DNA of 64,000 bases. Source: Argopecten irradians. Lineage: Eukaryota; Mollusca; Bivalvia; Pectinida; Pectinidae. The position numbers were made by a program, and so were the translations under genes. The notes under the pieces are model-generated. The model saw only the letters and a program-made list of their open reading frames with translations, did no database searches and was not told where the DNA came from. Where the stretch lies: contig NC_091138.1 in the NCBI RefSeq assembly GCF_041381155.1, positions 34,217,604-34,281,603 on the forward strand. The letters are read 5' to 3'. Positions 48,468 through 60,147 of the stretch are shown in pieces. Positions within the stretch are counted from its first letter, which is position 1. Every line of letters starts with the position of its first letter.

Positions 48468-49060
48468 TAAATTTCTGGAAAACATCTGGAAATGAAAAAT
48501 CAATCCATGGAAAACTGAAGCACCAAGAAATGTTTTTATATTATGTTTTTAAATACTTGTTTAGATAAAAGTTTATGTAAACTGAAACTGATAGCCAAAT
48601 AGCGACATTTTGGAGATTATGCAAAGATAGATATGAGTGTTTCGGTAAGACTCCCCGGGGATGCTTTACTTGCGAAAACTATGAAATATTGGTGTCTTTT
48701 TATGTTAGTAAAACTAACTAAGGTTTTGACTAATTTCCGTTAGAACTGGTTTGTTTCCGAAATATGTGCAAGATTTTAATGAAGTCTTAGAGCGAATTGT
48801 CCCTTTAACTAAATTTCTGGAAAAACATCTGGAATGAAAAATCAATCCATGGAAAACTGAAACACCAAGATATGTTTTTATATTATGTTTTTAAATCCTT
48901 GTTTAGATAAAAGTTTATGTAAACTCATGTTCATGGAGATTATGCAAAGATAGCGACATTTTGGTAGATATGAGTGTTTCGGTAAGACCTCCCGGGGATG
49001 CTTTACTTGCGAAAACTATGAAATATTGGTGTCTTTTTATGTTAGTACTGTAATTGTTTA
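48468..49060 (+). repeat. Tandem duplication, period 342 bp, with a MITE scrap between copies
   Basis: Copies begin TAAATTTCTGGAAA at 48468 and 48810 and share ATCAATCCATGGAAAACTGA, GTTTAGATAAAAGTTTATG and GATGCTTTACTTGCGAAAAC. The copies differ by shuffled short blocks around GCGACATTTTGG. Between them (48716-48807) is a truncated right end of the TTAA/AGGGACAATTC MITE. Confidence 0.8.
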
Positions 49061-49349
49061 TATTTGTGATCATACTAGCTTTAGTTTTTTTTATCTTATG
49101 TGAATTCAAATATTCTCAGAATGGATAACCAGTATTTCTAAACTGATCAAACTTTGTGAAAGGAACTGTTCATCTTTACCAGGTTAACGTTTTGATTATA
49201 AAATGTTGTTGTTCATAGCTAAAACAAAATATTCTTACAATTTGAAAGTATATATTATTTCATTCTTGATATTGACATCCGATGTAATATTGTTCAATGT
49301 GAAATTATTGATATCATTTTGCATTGATATTGTAAGCCATACTGTTTAA

Positions 49350-51410
49350 GAACATCATATTTTTTTTCATCATTTTTTACATCTTTTTTTAAATTAGTTG
49401 ATTGTTGTGAAAACAAAACTGCTATTGGTGTTGATGTAAGCAATTATTGACCACAGGCACCTTAATTCCCAACCCATTCAGTCATAAAATACATTAATTC
49501 GATTATATCATTGTTCGCCCTAATCTGTGAACAAGAATAGGTATTAATTAATATGAGTTCAAAAGTTCAGTTTAGGACCAATATTCTTACCTACTTTCTA
49601 TGAATGAGTAAGATCTTGAGGCTAAAGATACGAATGTACACGCACAAGACAATTACATGTATGATGATTGGTTTCTTTATTCACCATTCTTTGTTTCGAT
49701 TTAATATAAAGCATATACATGCCATGCATCTTTTTGTAGCAAAAGACTTTGCTCAAATTGATTAAAATTAGAGTTGTAATTCCACTCCGCTACAATGTTC
49801 CTAACGATAACGCGGCATCGAACAGAGAGTTGTTGGAGGTGTCATAGAGCGTTGCAGTGGAGTGTAATTACAAGTTTTAATTTTCAAGTATATTGAAACT
49901 TAACTCTGCATACTTGTAAAGCTATCTTTATTTATTTGCTTGATGTTCTTGGTTCTTACAAAAATTAATTATTTTTGCCAAAAACTCTTTTTATTCAGTC
50001 CTAATTTAGTCATTGAGATTAATTTTTTCCATTGTAAGCACAAATTTGTTGTTGTTGACATTTCTTCTTCATCATGTTTCCATTGAAAATTCGCTTTTAA
50101 TAAAGAATAACAAAAACACAGGTTTCGTACATTATCAATTTTATTCAAATAGAAAAAAATCGAGTTTATAATTATTTTTAAGATAGTGAGGTCTAACAGT
50201 ATATATTTGTCCGTGAGCGTTGACAGTTTAACGTAGAATAAGAAATGGAGTCTTCGTTACTGATAATCAAACATTACATTGTGTCATTTATATATTAATT
50301 GTACGATCACAAATAAATATAATCTCATAAAAGAGTTCTTGTGATAAGAAAGTGAGATAGCTTAAGTGTCAAGAAATATTTGCTAATATAAATCATATTT
50401 TTTTTCATCATTTTTTACCTCTCTTTTTAAATTAGTTTATTGTTTTGAAAACAAAACTGCTATTGGTGTTGATGTAAGCAATTATTGACCACAGGCACCT
50501 TAATTCCCGACCCATTCAGTCATAAAATACATTAATTCGATTATATCATTGTTCGCCCTAATCTGTGAACAAGAATAGGTATTAATTAATATGAGTTCAA
50601 AAGTTCAGTTTAGGACCAATATTCTTACCTACTTTCTATGAATGAGTAAGATATTGAGGCTAAAGATACGAATGTACACGCACAAGACAATTACATATAT
50701 GTTGATTGGTTTCTTTATTCACCATTCTTTGTTTCGATTTAATATAAAGTATGAAAAGACTTTGCTCAAATTGATTAAAATTAGAGTAGTAATTCCACTC
50801 CGCTACAATGTTCTACGATAACGCTCTGAAACAATGTGGCATCGAACAAAGTTGTTGGAGTGTGTCATAGAGTGTTGCAGTGGAGTGGAATTACAAGTCT
50901 AATTTCAAGTAGATTGAAACTTTACTTTATATACTTGTAAAGCTATCTTTATTTATTTTGCTTGATGTTCTTGGTTCTTACAGAATTAATTATTTTTGCC
51001 AAAAACTTTTTAATTCAGTCCTAATTTAGTCATTGATTTAATTTTTCCTTTGTAAGCACAAATTTGTTGTTGTTGACATTTCTTCTTCGTCATGTTTCCA
51101 TTGAAATTCGCTTTTAAAAAAGAATAACAAAACACAGGTTTCGTACATTATCAATTTTATTCAAATAGAAAAAAAAATCGAGTTTATAATTAATTTAGAT
51201 AGTGAGGTCTACAGTATATATTTGTCCGTGAGCGTTGACAGTTAACGTAAATAAGAATGGAGTCTCTTTACATACATCAACATTACATTGGTCATTTATA
51301 TATACATTGTACGATCACAAATAATATAATCTATAAAAGGTTCTTGTGATAAGAAACGTGAGATAGCTAAGTGTCAAGAAATATTTGCTAATATAAATAT
51401 AAAATAACAA
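49350..51410 (+). repeat. 1.04-kb tandem duplication downstream of NUDT1
   Basis: GCTATTGGTGTTGATGTAAG occurs at 49421 and 50459, and homology continues across the whole unit, for example TTGTCCGTGAGCGTTGACAG at about 50207 and 51221. The right copy differs mostly by single-base losses, often in short homopolymers. No gene is seen in either copy; the region probably includes distal NUDT1 3' sequence or intergenic DNA. AATAAA occurs near 50099. Confidence 0.85.
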
Positions 51411-52800
51411 ATATTAAAAAATGTAATTAACAGGATTTACTTTTAGTGAATATGACTAAGATGAGAATAATCCCTACAAAAATATTTTTGACTTCAGTGG
51501 ATAAGTTATTCTATTAAATAATTTCAACATACAGATAGGACTCGTGAAACAAACGTGTTTATAAAACAATCCCGAACTGATATTTTGTGCTTTGGAACAG
51601 ATTGAAATTGTCATTACCTTATTCATCCATGAAACTTCATTATTGACTGATCTCGCCTTTGATTTAGAAGAGTCTAAATGTGTCTTCAGGGGTGAATGAG
51701 TTAAAAGGAAAATTGTGAATGATACTTTATTGGTAAAATCCATTATTACGTGTATATACAGTATGAAAGGTATTATAAACAGTATCTGTCGTATAAAAGA
51801 TGCAGTATCACCGAGTGTTGGCACAGTTAAACGCTTAAACCGATAACCTTAACGTCAGATGTCGAATTAAATTCAATCAATTCTCATTTCTATAACCAGG
51901 TGTGCAATTCAATGGAATATGAATATCCAAAGTTAAAATTGGATTTATAAACATGTAGTCACATACAAAATGTATTTCATGTAACAACACTCGTGGGACC
52001 AAATCTAATCCGACATAAGTATGGAGGATTAATCTTGACCACTAATCCAGTCTACTGCAAGTAATTGATTACTCAGAAAGGGTGTGAAAGTTTGCATTAC
52101 ATGTTAAATGTTCACATGTTAAATGTTAATTATGTTTCATTTGGAATCTTACGTTACTTATTATAATATTAAATAGATCTACCGTTGTAATTGCTTCATT
52201 TGAAGTTGAATGCCATAGGATTATATTGTAAAATCGGTCGTTTTTGTGGAGAAAGATAAATTTGCGGGACATAATTGAAGTTGCAAAAAGTTATTCTGAA
52301 AAAAAGTAATGGGTAAATTATATATAAATTGTTTTCGGTAGATCACAAAATTGTCCGCAAAAGTAATTTCCTATACGGAATGTGGCATAGCATGCAGTAA
52401 GATGAATCTGCTAAAATTCTTTATAACCTTTTCCCACGAAAGCAAATGATAAAACCATCAAGTAAAACGTTTTCGGTGAATCCAAGATGAATATACTAAA
52501 TATCACAACTTTCTTCCAAGAAGAATTTAAAATATTTTATATTGTAAATGCATGTACTACCAAACAAAATATATTCGATCGTCGAACTCACAGCAGTTTT
52601 TTTTTCTCAAAATGATGTCCAATTTCTTTCAAAAGATATGTGAAAACAGCTGTCCGCAATATAAAGAATAATTTGTTAATAAAAAGCTGGTACTTTAACA
52701 ATTTGTAAGTCTTTGTCGAGTTTTTAGCACTTGTTGGTAGTACAAATGATGTTCTGTCACGTCCGTAAGGTATCACTTGGCGGCAGCATCACTTGTTTCG
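51411..52800 (-). other. Probable 3'UTR of the minus-strand RING gene and intergenic DNA
   Basis: No coding signal was found. On the minus strand an AATAAA occurs at 51731-51726, about 1.07 kb beyond the putative stop at 52801-52803, and could end that transcript. The 116-codon minus-strand frame at 51474-51824 has no recognisable domain. Confidence 0.35.
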
Positions 52801-55800
52801 TCACGAATGGTGGTGTCCCGACATGCACCCTGGCTGGTAGTCAACTCGTCCACAGGCAAAACAAGTCTGAAGGAAAACAATATTGACTTGTACATCGTAA
52901 AGCTGAATACAATTCTGAACTTAGCATGAAATGTAAATATGAATACAATTCTAAACTTAGCATAAGATTATGATGTTAGGATTGCACATTTGTTCAAAAT
53001 TACGACTCCAAAAGAGATCTGATCCATGTTTTTATTAAAGAGACCTACAATCATGTATGAATTATTTTATACATTTGTAGACAAATTTACTTGAAAACAT
53101 ATTAATTTCTTCCTTTTGTTAAGCTTACTACAATTCTGACATAAGCGTAAAATGTAAATCTGAATACTGTACAATATTGACCTCAGCATAAATCGCCTTA
53201 TTATTGTACAGCTGTACAAATTATGACCACATAATAGGTCTAGCAACAATTTCTCGAAAAGAATGTACCTAAGTCAATTGCTTTACCAAAATTACATTCG
53301 AAGATAACTTCAGTTTTGAATTTAATAGTGGATTTGTTTAACTTGCAAGGACAATTTATTGTTTTTGAAAGCTAATCTGTCACCATATATCTTAAAGTGA
53401 CTATCGTGAATACAACTATTGCATTCTTTTCTTGTTAGCTTACTAGTGTACACTCTAAATGTATACCGTTGATTATGTTTTATGAATGAAGTTTATATAT
53501 ATAGACAAATCTTCCATTGAAACTGATTACCAGGTTATATATATAATCCACTTACCCCCTGTTATAATCCGGAGTGATCAGGTCACCAAGCGTATGAAAG
53601 AAAGAGAACTTTTATTGAGGACAAAATTACTTAGTAAGTAAATCAAACATCTATTTACAAGTTACTGTGGACAAAGTCACATAAAAACACATGATTGTTT
53701 TTTACTGCAACATTGTACTGAATGATTATCTTCTCATTATGTACAATGCAAATATATTCAGCAAAATTTACAGCAAAATAGGACCAACATTTGGGTCGCA
53801 AATTCACTCAGCAATTTTATTTTGACAGGATAACTAACTTTGAAAAAAATAGAATGTGTTCAAAGTGCATTTTATGTTGTTGAAAAAGAACAATCTTATC
53901 GATATCTATTGTTTGTGATTACTTTGAAGAGAGGAATCATTACAAGCAATCAATGCATGATACAATTATTTCGCTATTCGTCAGCATAAGAGTTCTAACT
54001 TTCATGGGTGTAATATGTTGTTAAAGAAATATTTAAAAGAAAGAAATTTGTTAAGGCAAAGGCTTGTTAAATTAGTTTATTCGGCTGACAATTTGTTTAG
54101 ACACTTACCCCCTTTGGTATCAGCACAGCAAACGGAATGAAAAAGATAAAAGAAGCCATTTAAATAGGTAACATTTAAATGTCATTAAGTTCAATGTTAT
54201 GATAACCTTCAGACGGTTCTCGTAAATTAACATACGTCGTTATTGATGAATTGACAAAAAGTTAAATACAAATTTTGTATGCATAAAGAAAATAACACAT
54301 TAGTAGTTTCACTTAGCTTGAAAACTCTAAGTTGAAACGTTCATTTGGATATACAAGAAGTGAGCAACCTTCATCCAAATTCAAATATTCAGTTTATATG
54401 AATACACAGTCGCCTTCTATTCTGTTAGCCGTGGTATTTTGCTTAGATTGTTAAGATATTCTAAGGAAGTCTGTTGTCATATTTGACATAATGGAGTAAC
54501 AGAATATACTCACAAACACCTAGCCATGATTGTCGATGATGCAGGTAACAACAGTCAGATTTAAAAGCAGGTGGAGGGAGAAAACAGAAAAAATATTATA
54601 CAAACATAATTGATAATGTGATAATTATATAATTATGTACGTATTTAAAACGCCGAATGAATTTCGTATCAATTATGTTCCAAGCCATTTGATTTGATTG
54701 ACAATGATTGACAGCTAGACAAAATATTAATGACATCCTTTGATACATTTTGTTTTCATTTGATCCACATTAAATGTGCTTGCATAATATATATATATAC
54801 ACATAATTTTCTGCTCAAATTTTGAACAAATGCTCGATCAACATAAAATCGAGTTATTTTTTATGTGTTTATAAATTGCAAATACTGTATACACAATAAA
54901 CTATACTTACATCCATCTGCAAATAAAATGTAAGAAGAATTAGTTCATATTATAAAATATATATGTAATACATGTAGGATGTGATTGAAATTATACGAAG
55001 TTTTCGAGTTTTTAGCACTTGTTTGTAGTACAAATGGTGTATTTTACTTTGAAATGCAAATTATACGTAAAGACTGTATGATTATGATGTGTAAGCCAGA
55101 AAGCAGATGCATGCTCGTAACGTAAATTAACCTACACAATTAATTTGCTTTAAAATCGAATTCAGAGATTGAAACATCTGACAAGTTCATTGTGTTTTAT
55201 GCATACTTACAATCTATTGATCGGCGGAATTGTAGAATGAAATGAAAAAAGAAAATACAAAATAATTAGAGAATTATTAAGTGATCTATGAAAATATCAT
55301 TTATAAAACACACAAGCAAAAGGTATTTCTTAATCAGATTTTTTTGCTTTATTATGGTAAACGATCGGCATCCATAATACCATATTTCAATATTCTTTAC
55401 GAAAATAAACTTTTGAGACTCGTGTTAAAGCTAAAACAAAAATATATTTCTAAACCAGATCAGACATATTATCAACATATCAATATGTTACTTGAATTTT
55501 TCCCAAAAACAATTCATAGTTACAATGTTTATTTTCATGACAGTTATCTAGATCTACCTAGTTATACCACTTCCTTGCGGAGAGGTAAATATCCAGGAGT
55601 TTTGGAAGGGAATTAAAATGGCACTGTTTACCCATAACCGAGTTCACAACAGCCATGTTAATCGGGCTCGCGACAAGGAAGAAATGGCTTACATTAAAGC
55701 AAAGAACATGAAGTGACAGTTTGATAATTTGGTAATAATACGCTGTAAACACCCTATCCTACTCGGCACTGCGGCCCTATCAGATAGCGCACTTGCCCAG

Positions 55801-58800
55801 ATAATTCTTTATACAAATATTTAAACCTGGCAAATATTTACTTATGGGATGTGATATAATCAATACACATTCTATCGTTCGGACTGTCGAGTCACTTCAA
55901 TCACCGGGACAAGGGTTCTATTGTGGGTCGTAGACTGATCTGAAATGACTGCCCATACAGAAGTTCAATGTAATACCATTAGAAACGAGTGCTAATACAG
56001 TTAAAAAATATTTAGTATTGTGAGTTTATTGTTGAACTGGGTACGTATTGCAGGCTGTATGAGTCAATCAGAGTTTATGATTTCGTTCTATGATCCAACT
56101 TCTCACATTACATGGCGACAAAGCGATTACTGAGTTGCTAACTGTTTAAAAGCGAGAGTACATTACTATCGTATTGTTAAATATATTTTTTATTTTAGCT
56201 ATTTGTAATACTTATTTGTTTCTGTTTCTTATACACGTACACTAATAGCACACTGGTGTATATGCTGTTTAGGTTTTCGTCGTGATTTGATCGAGTTGAA
56301 TTCGTTGCACTTAAAATCACAAATAATAATACTTTTGTGCTTGTTATATATTATACTTTCGCTTAAATTCACTAATTCGTCGCTATGGTATCTACTTTAA
56401 ATATTAGTCATTTTCGCCCACTTTTACAATTATCATTACCTGTCCGTGTACTCCCCTTTTGTCAGTGAAATGTCATTATCTGTGTCCTTAGTAACTTACA
56501 TTACAGGTATTTACCAACACAGACGCCTGTCTGATAGAAAGATATATAGTTTATCCAGTGTTATCGCCATTTATAAAGTCTGCTGCTATGTCAACAATGT
56601 CTATTATTTATATGCTACATTTAATGACGTAAGTTATTTATTGTTTTATTTGCTTCTTATATTGCGAGAAACCCTTATCTCACCATTATTTATGGTGACG
56701 ACTTTACGTCATATCAACAGCCATTTTGCAGGTGTATATAAGATTTGAAGATTTATTGAAGAGTTTCCGGAATAAAGACACAAAGTTATAGACACAATAT
56801 AGACAGAAACCGACCAAGTAAGGCCTTGAAATAGCGACATAGAGATTCCATTGTTGTGGTAGATTGGTTCACCTATTTAAGCTATGGAGTTTAAAGACCT
56901 CCGAACAGAAACAACAAGTACTACAACTTATAAGAAATCATTTTAGATGACATGGATGTAAGCGAATGAAAGGATGTAAACGAAACAAAAATTCCCAAAC
57001 CCTATCACCTAGAGGTTACCTTCACTATTTGTCACTGTGGTTCTATAAGAACTTATTATTAAAGATCGTAACTGGATTTGATCGAGACCAAAACACAACA
57101 TTTCCACTTCGAGAATAAAAATGTCCCCCTAAAGGGACGTTTCCCTACGTTTTTAAACTCGTTTTTTTCAGTAAAGATAGAAAGGAGGGAAAAGAATAAT
57201 AAGGGATAAATAGATCAACAACAATAGGAATTTCCATCCGAAATTAACATTCCTAATGATAACCATGGGTCACTATATCAATTGATCAACTGTGTCTGGC
57301 AAGTATTCAGCTGTACATTTATTGCTGGCGGGATAGACCTATAGTGATCCCGTATAGAAAGTATGGGTAGGGAGCAATGGAAAAGAAATATGAAAAAATA
57401 AATTAAAGATAAATATATGCATACGAGACCAAGTATATATTCAACACAATTCAGTTATCACAAAATAGAGCTGTAATAATATTGAAACGCGTACCAATGT
57501 ACCACAAAGGTGAATACCCCTCGATTTCCTATTCGGGCCTGACCCTGGTGAGAACGTTTTCAATACCCTCTCGTGTGTTTATAAGTAGATTGAAACCAAT
57601 TTAGCCGGACAATCATGAATGAATAAATCTACATATAGTATGAACACTTACCGGCTGTTTGGTTGAAATTATGTTGTCAAGAAGCACAGGAATATGAAAA
57701 AGAAGATTAAATATTAAACTTGGGACATTTGGATTTATAACGATAGTAACTTTGGAGTCAAGGGGAAACTTCAAACATCATTTCAGCTTTAGATTTCATA
57801 TTACAGTTGTTTGAAAAAATGCATTTTTTTCAAACATCATTTCAGCTTTAAATTTAGTGCAGAATTTTTTACACATTAAATAGTAGATCTACGGTAAGCT
57901 GTCCTTCTAGAAATGATGAGTGTATTCATAATGAATTAATATGTATTTGGTCTATAATACATATGTCGATAATGGGAGGCTACTAAATTTGAATCTCTCA
58001 TAGATCACACGAAACGTTTATCAACACACCTACCTGGATGATTTAAACATGACCTTTTTAACTATATACAACGATATCAATATCAAAATACTAGTTTAAT
58101 TAGATCGGTATACTCTGAACAAGACAAACACTCGGAATAAGGGTGATAGGCAAAGTTGACGAAATATCATGTAACACAAAACAAGAAAACAACTTTTAAA
58201 AAGGGATGAAAAGTAACAACACTCACCCCTGCATGCCATCGACATGCCTTCTCGTTGTTGGACATTGCGTTGTAAAGCTTTTTACACCTAATACACGAGA
58301 ATACAGCATGACCCGTCCGTGAGGGATGAGGGGGAGGACTAGTACCTTCGTCACCATTTGGCTGATTGTTCACAACTTCTGTCAAAAACACATCACTTGT
58401 TTTGTTATTTGTTAGACTTTCTAGGGAACCGTGCATTTTATTTTTGCCGTTTTTAAGATATCGCGTATGTTCCAAAACTACTCTCCTGTCTTCTACTTCT
58501 CGTCGAATGTTCTGTTTCGTGAGATGTGCCCGATGTCGTTTCACGTCGTTGGCATGGTTACGTTGTTCCCGAATTATTTGCTGTTTGAGTTTCTTCTCAA
58601 GACACCTCACTCTACTCTGATGAGTGAAAAGATTACAGTATATGGTGACAAAACCACAAGCTTCACATTCAACATCGCGGAAATCACACTCCTCAACGTG
58701 CTTCTTGATATCACACCTTCGGATTTTTTTCTTGCATCCTTTGGAAATATTCGGACATGTCATTGCCGTATTTGGACATTCATCACCCATATGGTCTGGT

Positions 58801-59087
58801 AAGCTGGACAGAGGAAACGTTTTCCCACACTTATTGTGACAACGAATTTGTAAAGTTAAAAGCTCTAGCCGGAAATCCATGGAAGGCGGGGACATTTTTT
58901 TTATCAACTGAGCACTGCAGTCTGGGCACCGCTTTGCCATGTCGCCCCCAAGTCGCTTTTTGACACAAGAACTACAGAAGATATGGCCACAATGATTTGC
59001 CACTGGGTCCAAGAAGACTTTGTGGCACAGTTTGCACACATATTTGTCGTCCACAGGATCGACAAACTGACGCGGATCTAGTCCCAT
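52801..59087 (-). CDS. RING/TRAF-type zinc-finger protein, probable E3 ubiquitin ligase, with microexon linker
   Basis: The main exon 59087-58227 gives 287 residues. A C3HC4 RING at about 18-57 (C-K-L-C, H-C-G-H-I-F-C-S-S-C, C-P-D-C) is followed by TRAF-type Cys/His fingers at about 83-160 (C-H-N-K-C-G, H-M-G-D-E-C, C-E-A-C-G-F), a basic coiled-coil-like stretch at about 160-215, and half of a zinc module, C-I-R-C...N-N-E-K-A-C-R-W-H-A-G. A TAG lies 12 nt upstream in frame, and an acceptor CATTCTTCAG ends at 59112, which fixes the start. The exon closes with GCAGGG|GTGAGT. The terminal exon 52866-52801 supplies T-C-F-A-C-G-R then G-C-M-S-G-H-H and a stop. Six 3/6-nt exons between them restore a continuous module (about 316 residues in all). 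RING domains of this type bind E2 enzymes; substrate unknown. Retention of intron 1 would instead give a 306-residue product. No orthologue name is assigned. Confidence 0.7.
53556..53558 (-). other. Putative 3-nt microexon 6 (GGG, Gly)
   Basis: Minus strand reads ATTATAACAG|GGG|GTAAGTGGA, with a pyrimidine tract (TTCTCTTTCTTTC) about 40 nt upstream and no intervening AG. Phase 0. Confidence 0.45.
54109..54111 (-). other. Putative 3-nt microexon 5 (GGG, Gly)
   Basis: Minus strand reads GATACCAAAG|GGG|GTAAGTGTC. The donor is strong; the AAAG acceptor is weak, with its pyrimidine tract (TTCTTTTATCTTTTTC) about 25-45 nt upstream. Phase 0. This is the least certain acceptor in the chain. Confidence 0.4.
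54514..54519 (-). other. Putative 6-nt microexon 4 (GTGTTT, Val-Phe)
   Basis: Minus strand reads CATGGCTAG|GTGTTT|GTGAGTATA. An AG-free stretch of about 60 nt reaches back to a pyrimidine tract (CTGTTTTCTCCCTCC), consistent with a distant branch point. Phase 0. Confidence 0.5.
54911..54916 (-). other. Putative 6-nt microexon 3 (ATGGAT, Met-Asp)
   Basis: Minus strand reads CATTTTATTTGCAG|ATGGAT|GTAAGTATAG. Acceptor and donor are both near-perfect consensus, which makes this the best-supported member of the chain. Phase 0. Confidence 0.65.
55211..55213 (-). other. Putative 3-nt microexon 2 (ATT, Ile)
   Basis: Minus strand reads GATCAATAG|ATT|GTAAGTATG, with a long pyrimidine tract (TTTTCTTTTTTCATTTC) about 20-45 nt upstream and no intervening AG. 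Phase 0. Confidence 0.5.
56500..56526 (-). other. Possible additional 27-nt exon
   Basis: Minus strand has CTTTCTATCAGACAG, then 27 open nt (A-S-V-L-V-N-T-C-N), then the donor GTAAGTTA. The length is a multiple of 3 and the phase fits, so it could be an alternative exon in the microexon chain. Its content does not obviously extend the zinc module. Confidence 0.3.
57652..57654 (-). other. Putative 3-nt microexon 1 (CCG, Pro)
   Basis: Minus strand reads CCAAACAG|CCG|GTAAGTG. No other AG lies between the upstream pyrimidine tract (CTTCTTTTTCATATTCC) and this acceptor, apart from the terminal one. Phase 0. Confidence 0.5.
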
Positions 59088-60147
59088 CCTTTTCTTCTAT
59101 TTGTGCTCACCCTGAAGAATGAAACAACATTTATAAGTAATTCAGAAACACCAATAAAATACGATTTTGCTATCTTATACATTTTTTTGGTACATCAGTA
59201 TCTCCTTAACTGTCTAACTGTCATACAGCATTTGTCATTGTTAAAATATTTAAAGAAATTAACTATGACATGAAATACTATAGACATACAAATAATTGAA
59301 AATTTCATATACTAGTAAGCACCCACTTTCTTGTTTAATGAATAATTACAATTACAAACACAAAAAGTCTTGTATCTATTTTGGATCTGGAACATAAAGC
59401 ACTTTTTATTTACATATCTTTGCCCGACCAATCAAAATATACGTTACTTCCTCGAATCTCACATATGATTGGTTAAGATAAAACTTAGAATAGTATCGTG
59501 ATTATAATTTCATGTAGACCATAACGATAGATTTGATAGGACATATTTTTTGCGACGTCTTTCATCTAAATTGAATATTGGCTATGTAATAAAGAGTAAA
59601 ATGAACGTTAGGAACGAGAATGAACACAATTATTTTGTTTGTAGTCTAAAATGAAGCAAATGACAAATTAAGTACGGAGCTATTCCACATTTTGTTTTAC
59701 TGGAAAAGTGCTCGAGTATTTTTGGTTATGACATGAAATAATCGTAATAACTGTACAATAAAGCCACTCGTAATTCAAATTACATGTCATGTCAGAACTA
59801 TTGGCATTAGTGTTGGGCATTATTTAAACGTCGTTCTCCTACCAATTAACGAGTGGTTATTACTCATCAGTTAAATAGATACGCCTAACGAAGTAAGAGT
59901 AAATATATACACCCGAAATACTAATGGAGATTAATCCCGAAAATACACGCGAACAAAAGACCGATTGAATAGTGATCTTTGAAGAGCTATATATACTTAT
60001 TCAGTATGTTATACGAACAGAATAGTCTGGACATGATTGAATACAAAGAAAAAATTTATGCTGATTTCTATTGTGAAAGTATAAAAGCAATCAGAATAGA
60101 AAGCGTTGTAAAATTTGCTCTATTAAACATAATGCGACCTCTATGCT

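Noticed and set aside
53130-53150. Possible 7-nt exon AATTGTA before GTAAGC on the minus strand, within the microexon region
   Set aside because: The length is not a multiple of three, the donor context is poor, and it would break the frame that the other six units keep.
55281-55616. 111-codon plus-strand frame opposite the RING gene introns
   Set aside because: Lys/Tyr/Ile-rich as expected from AT-rich DNA, no domain or splice support.
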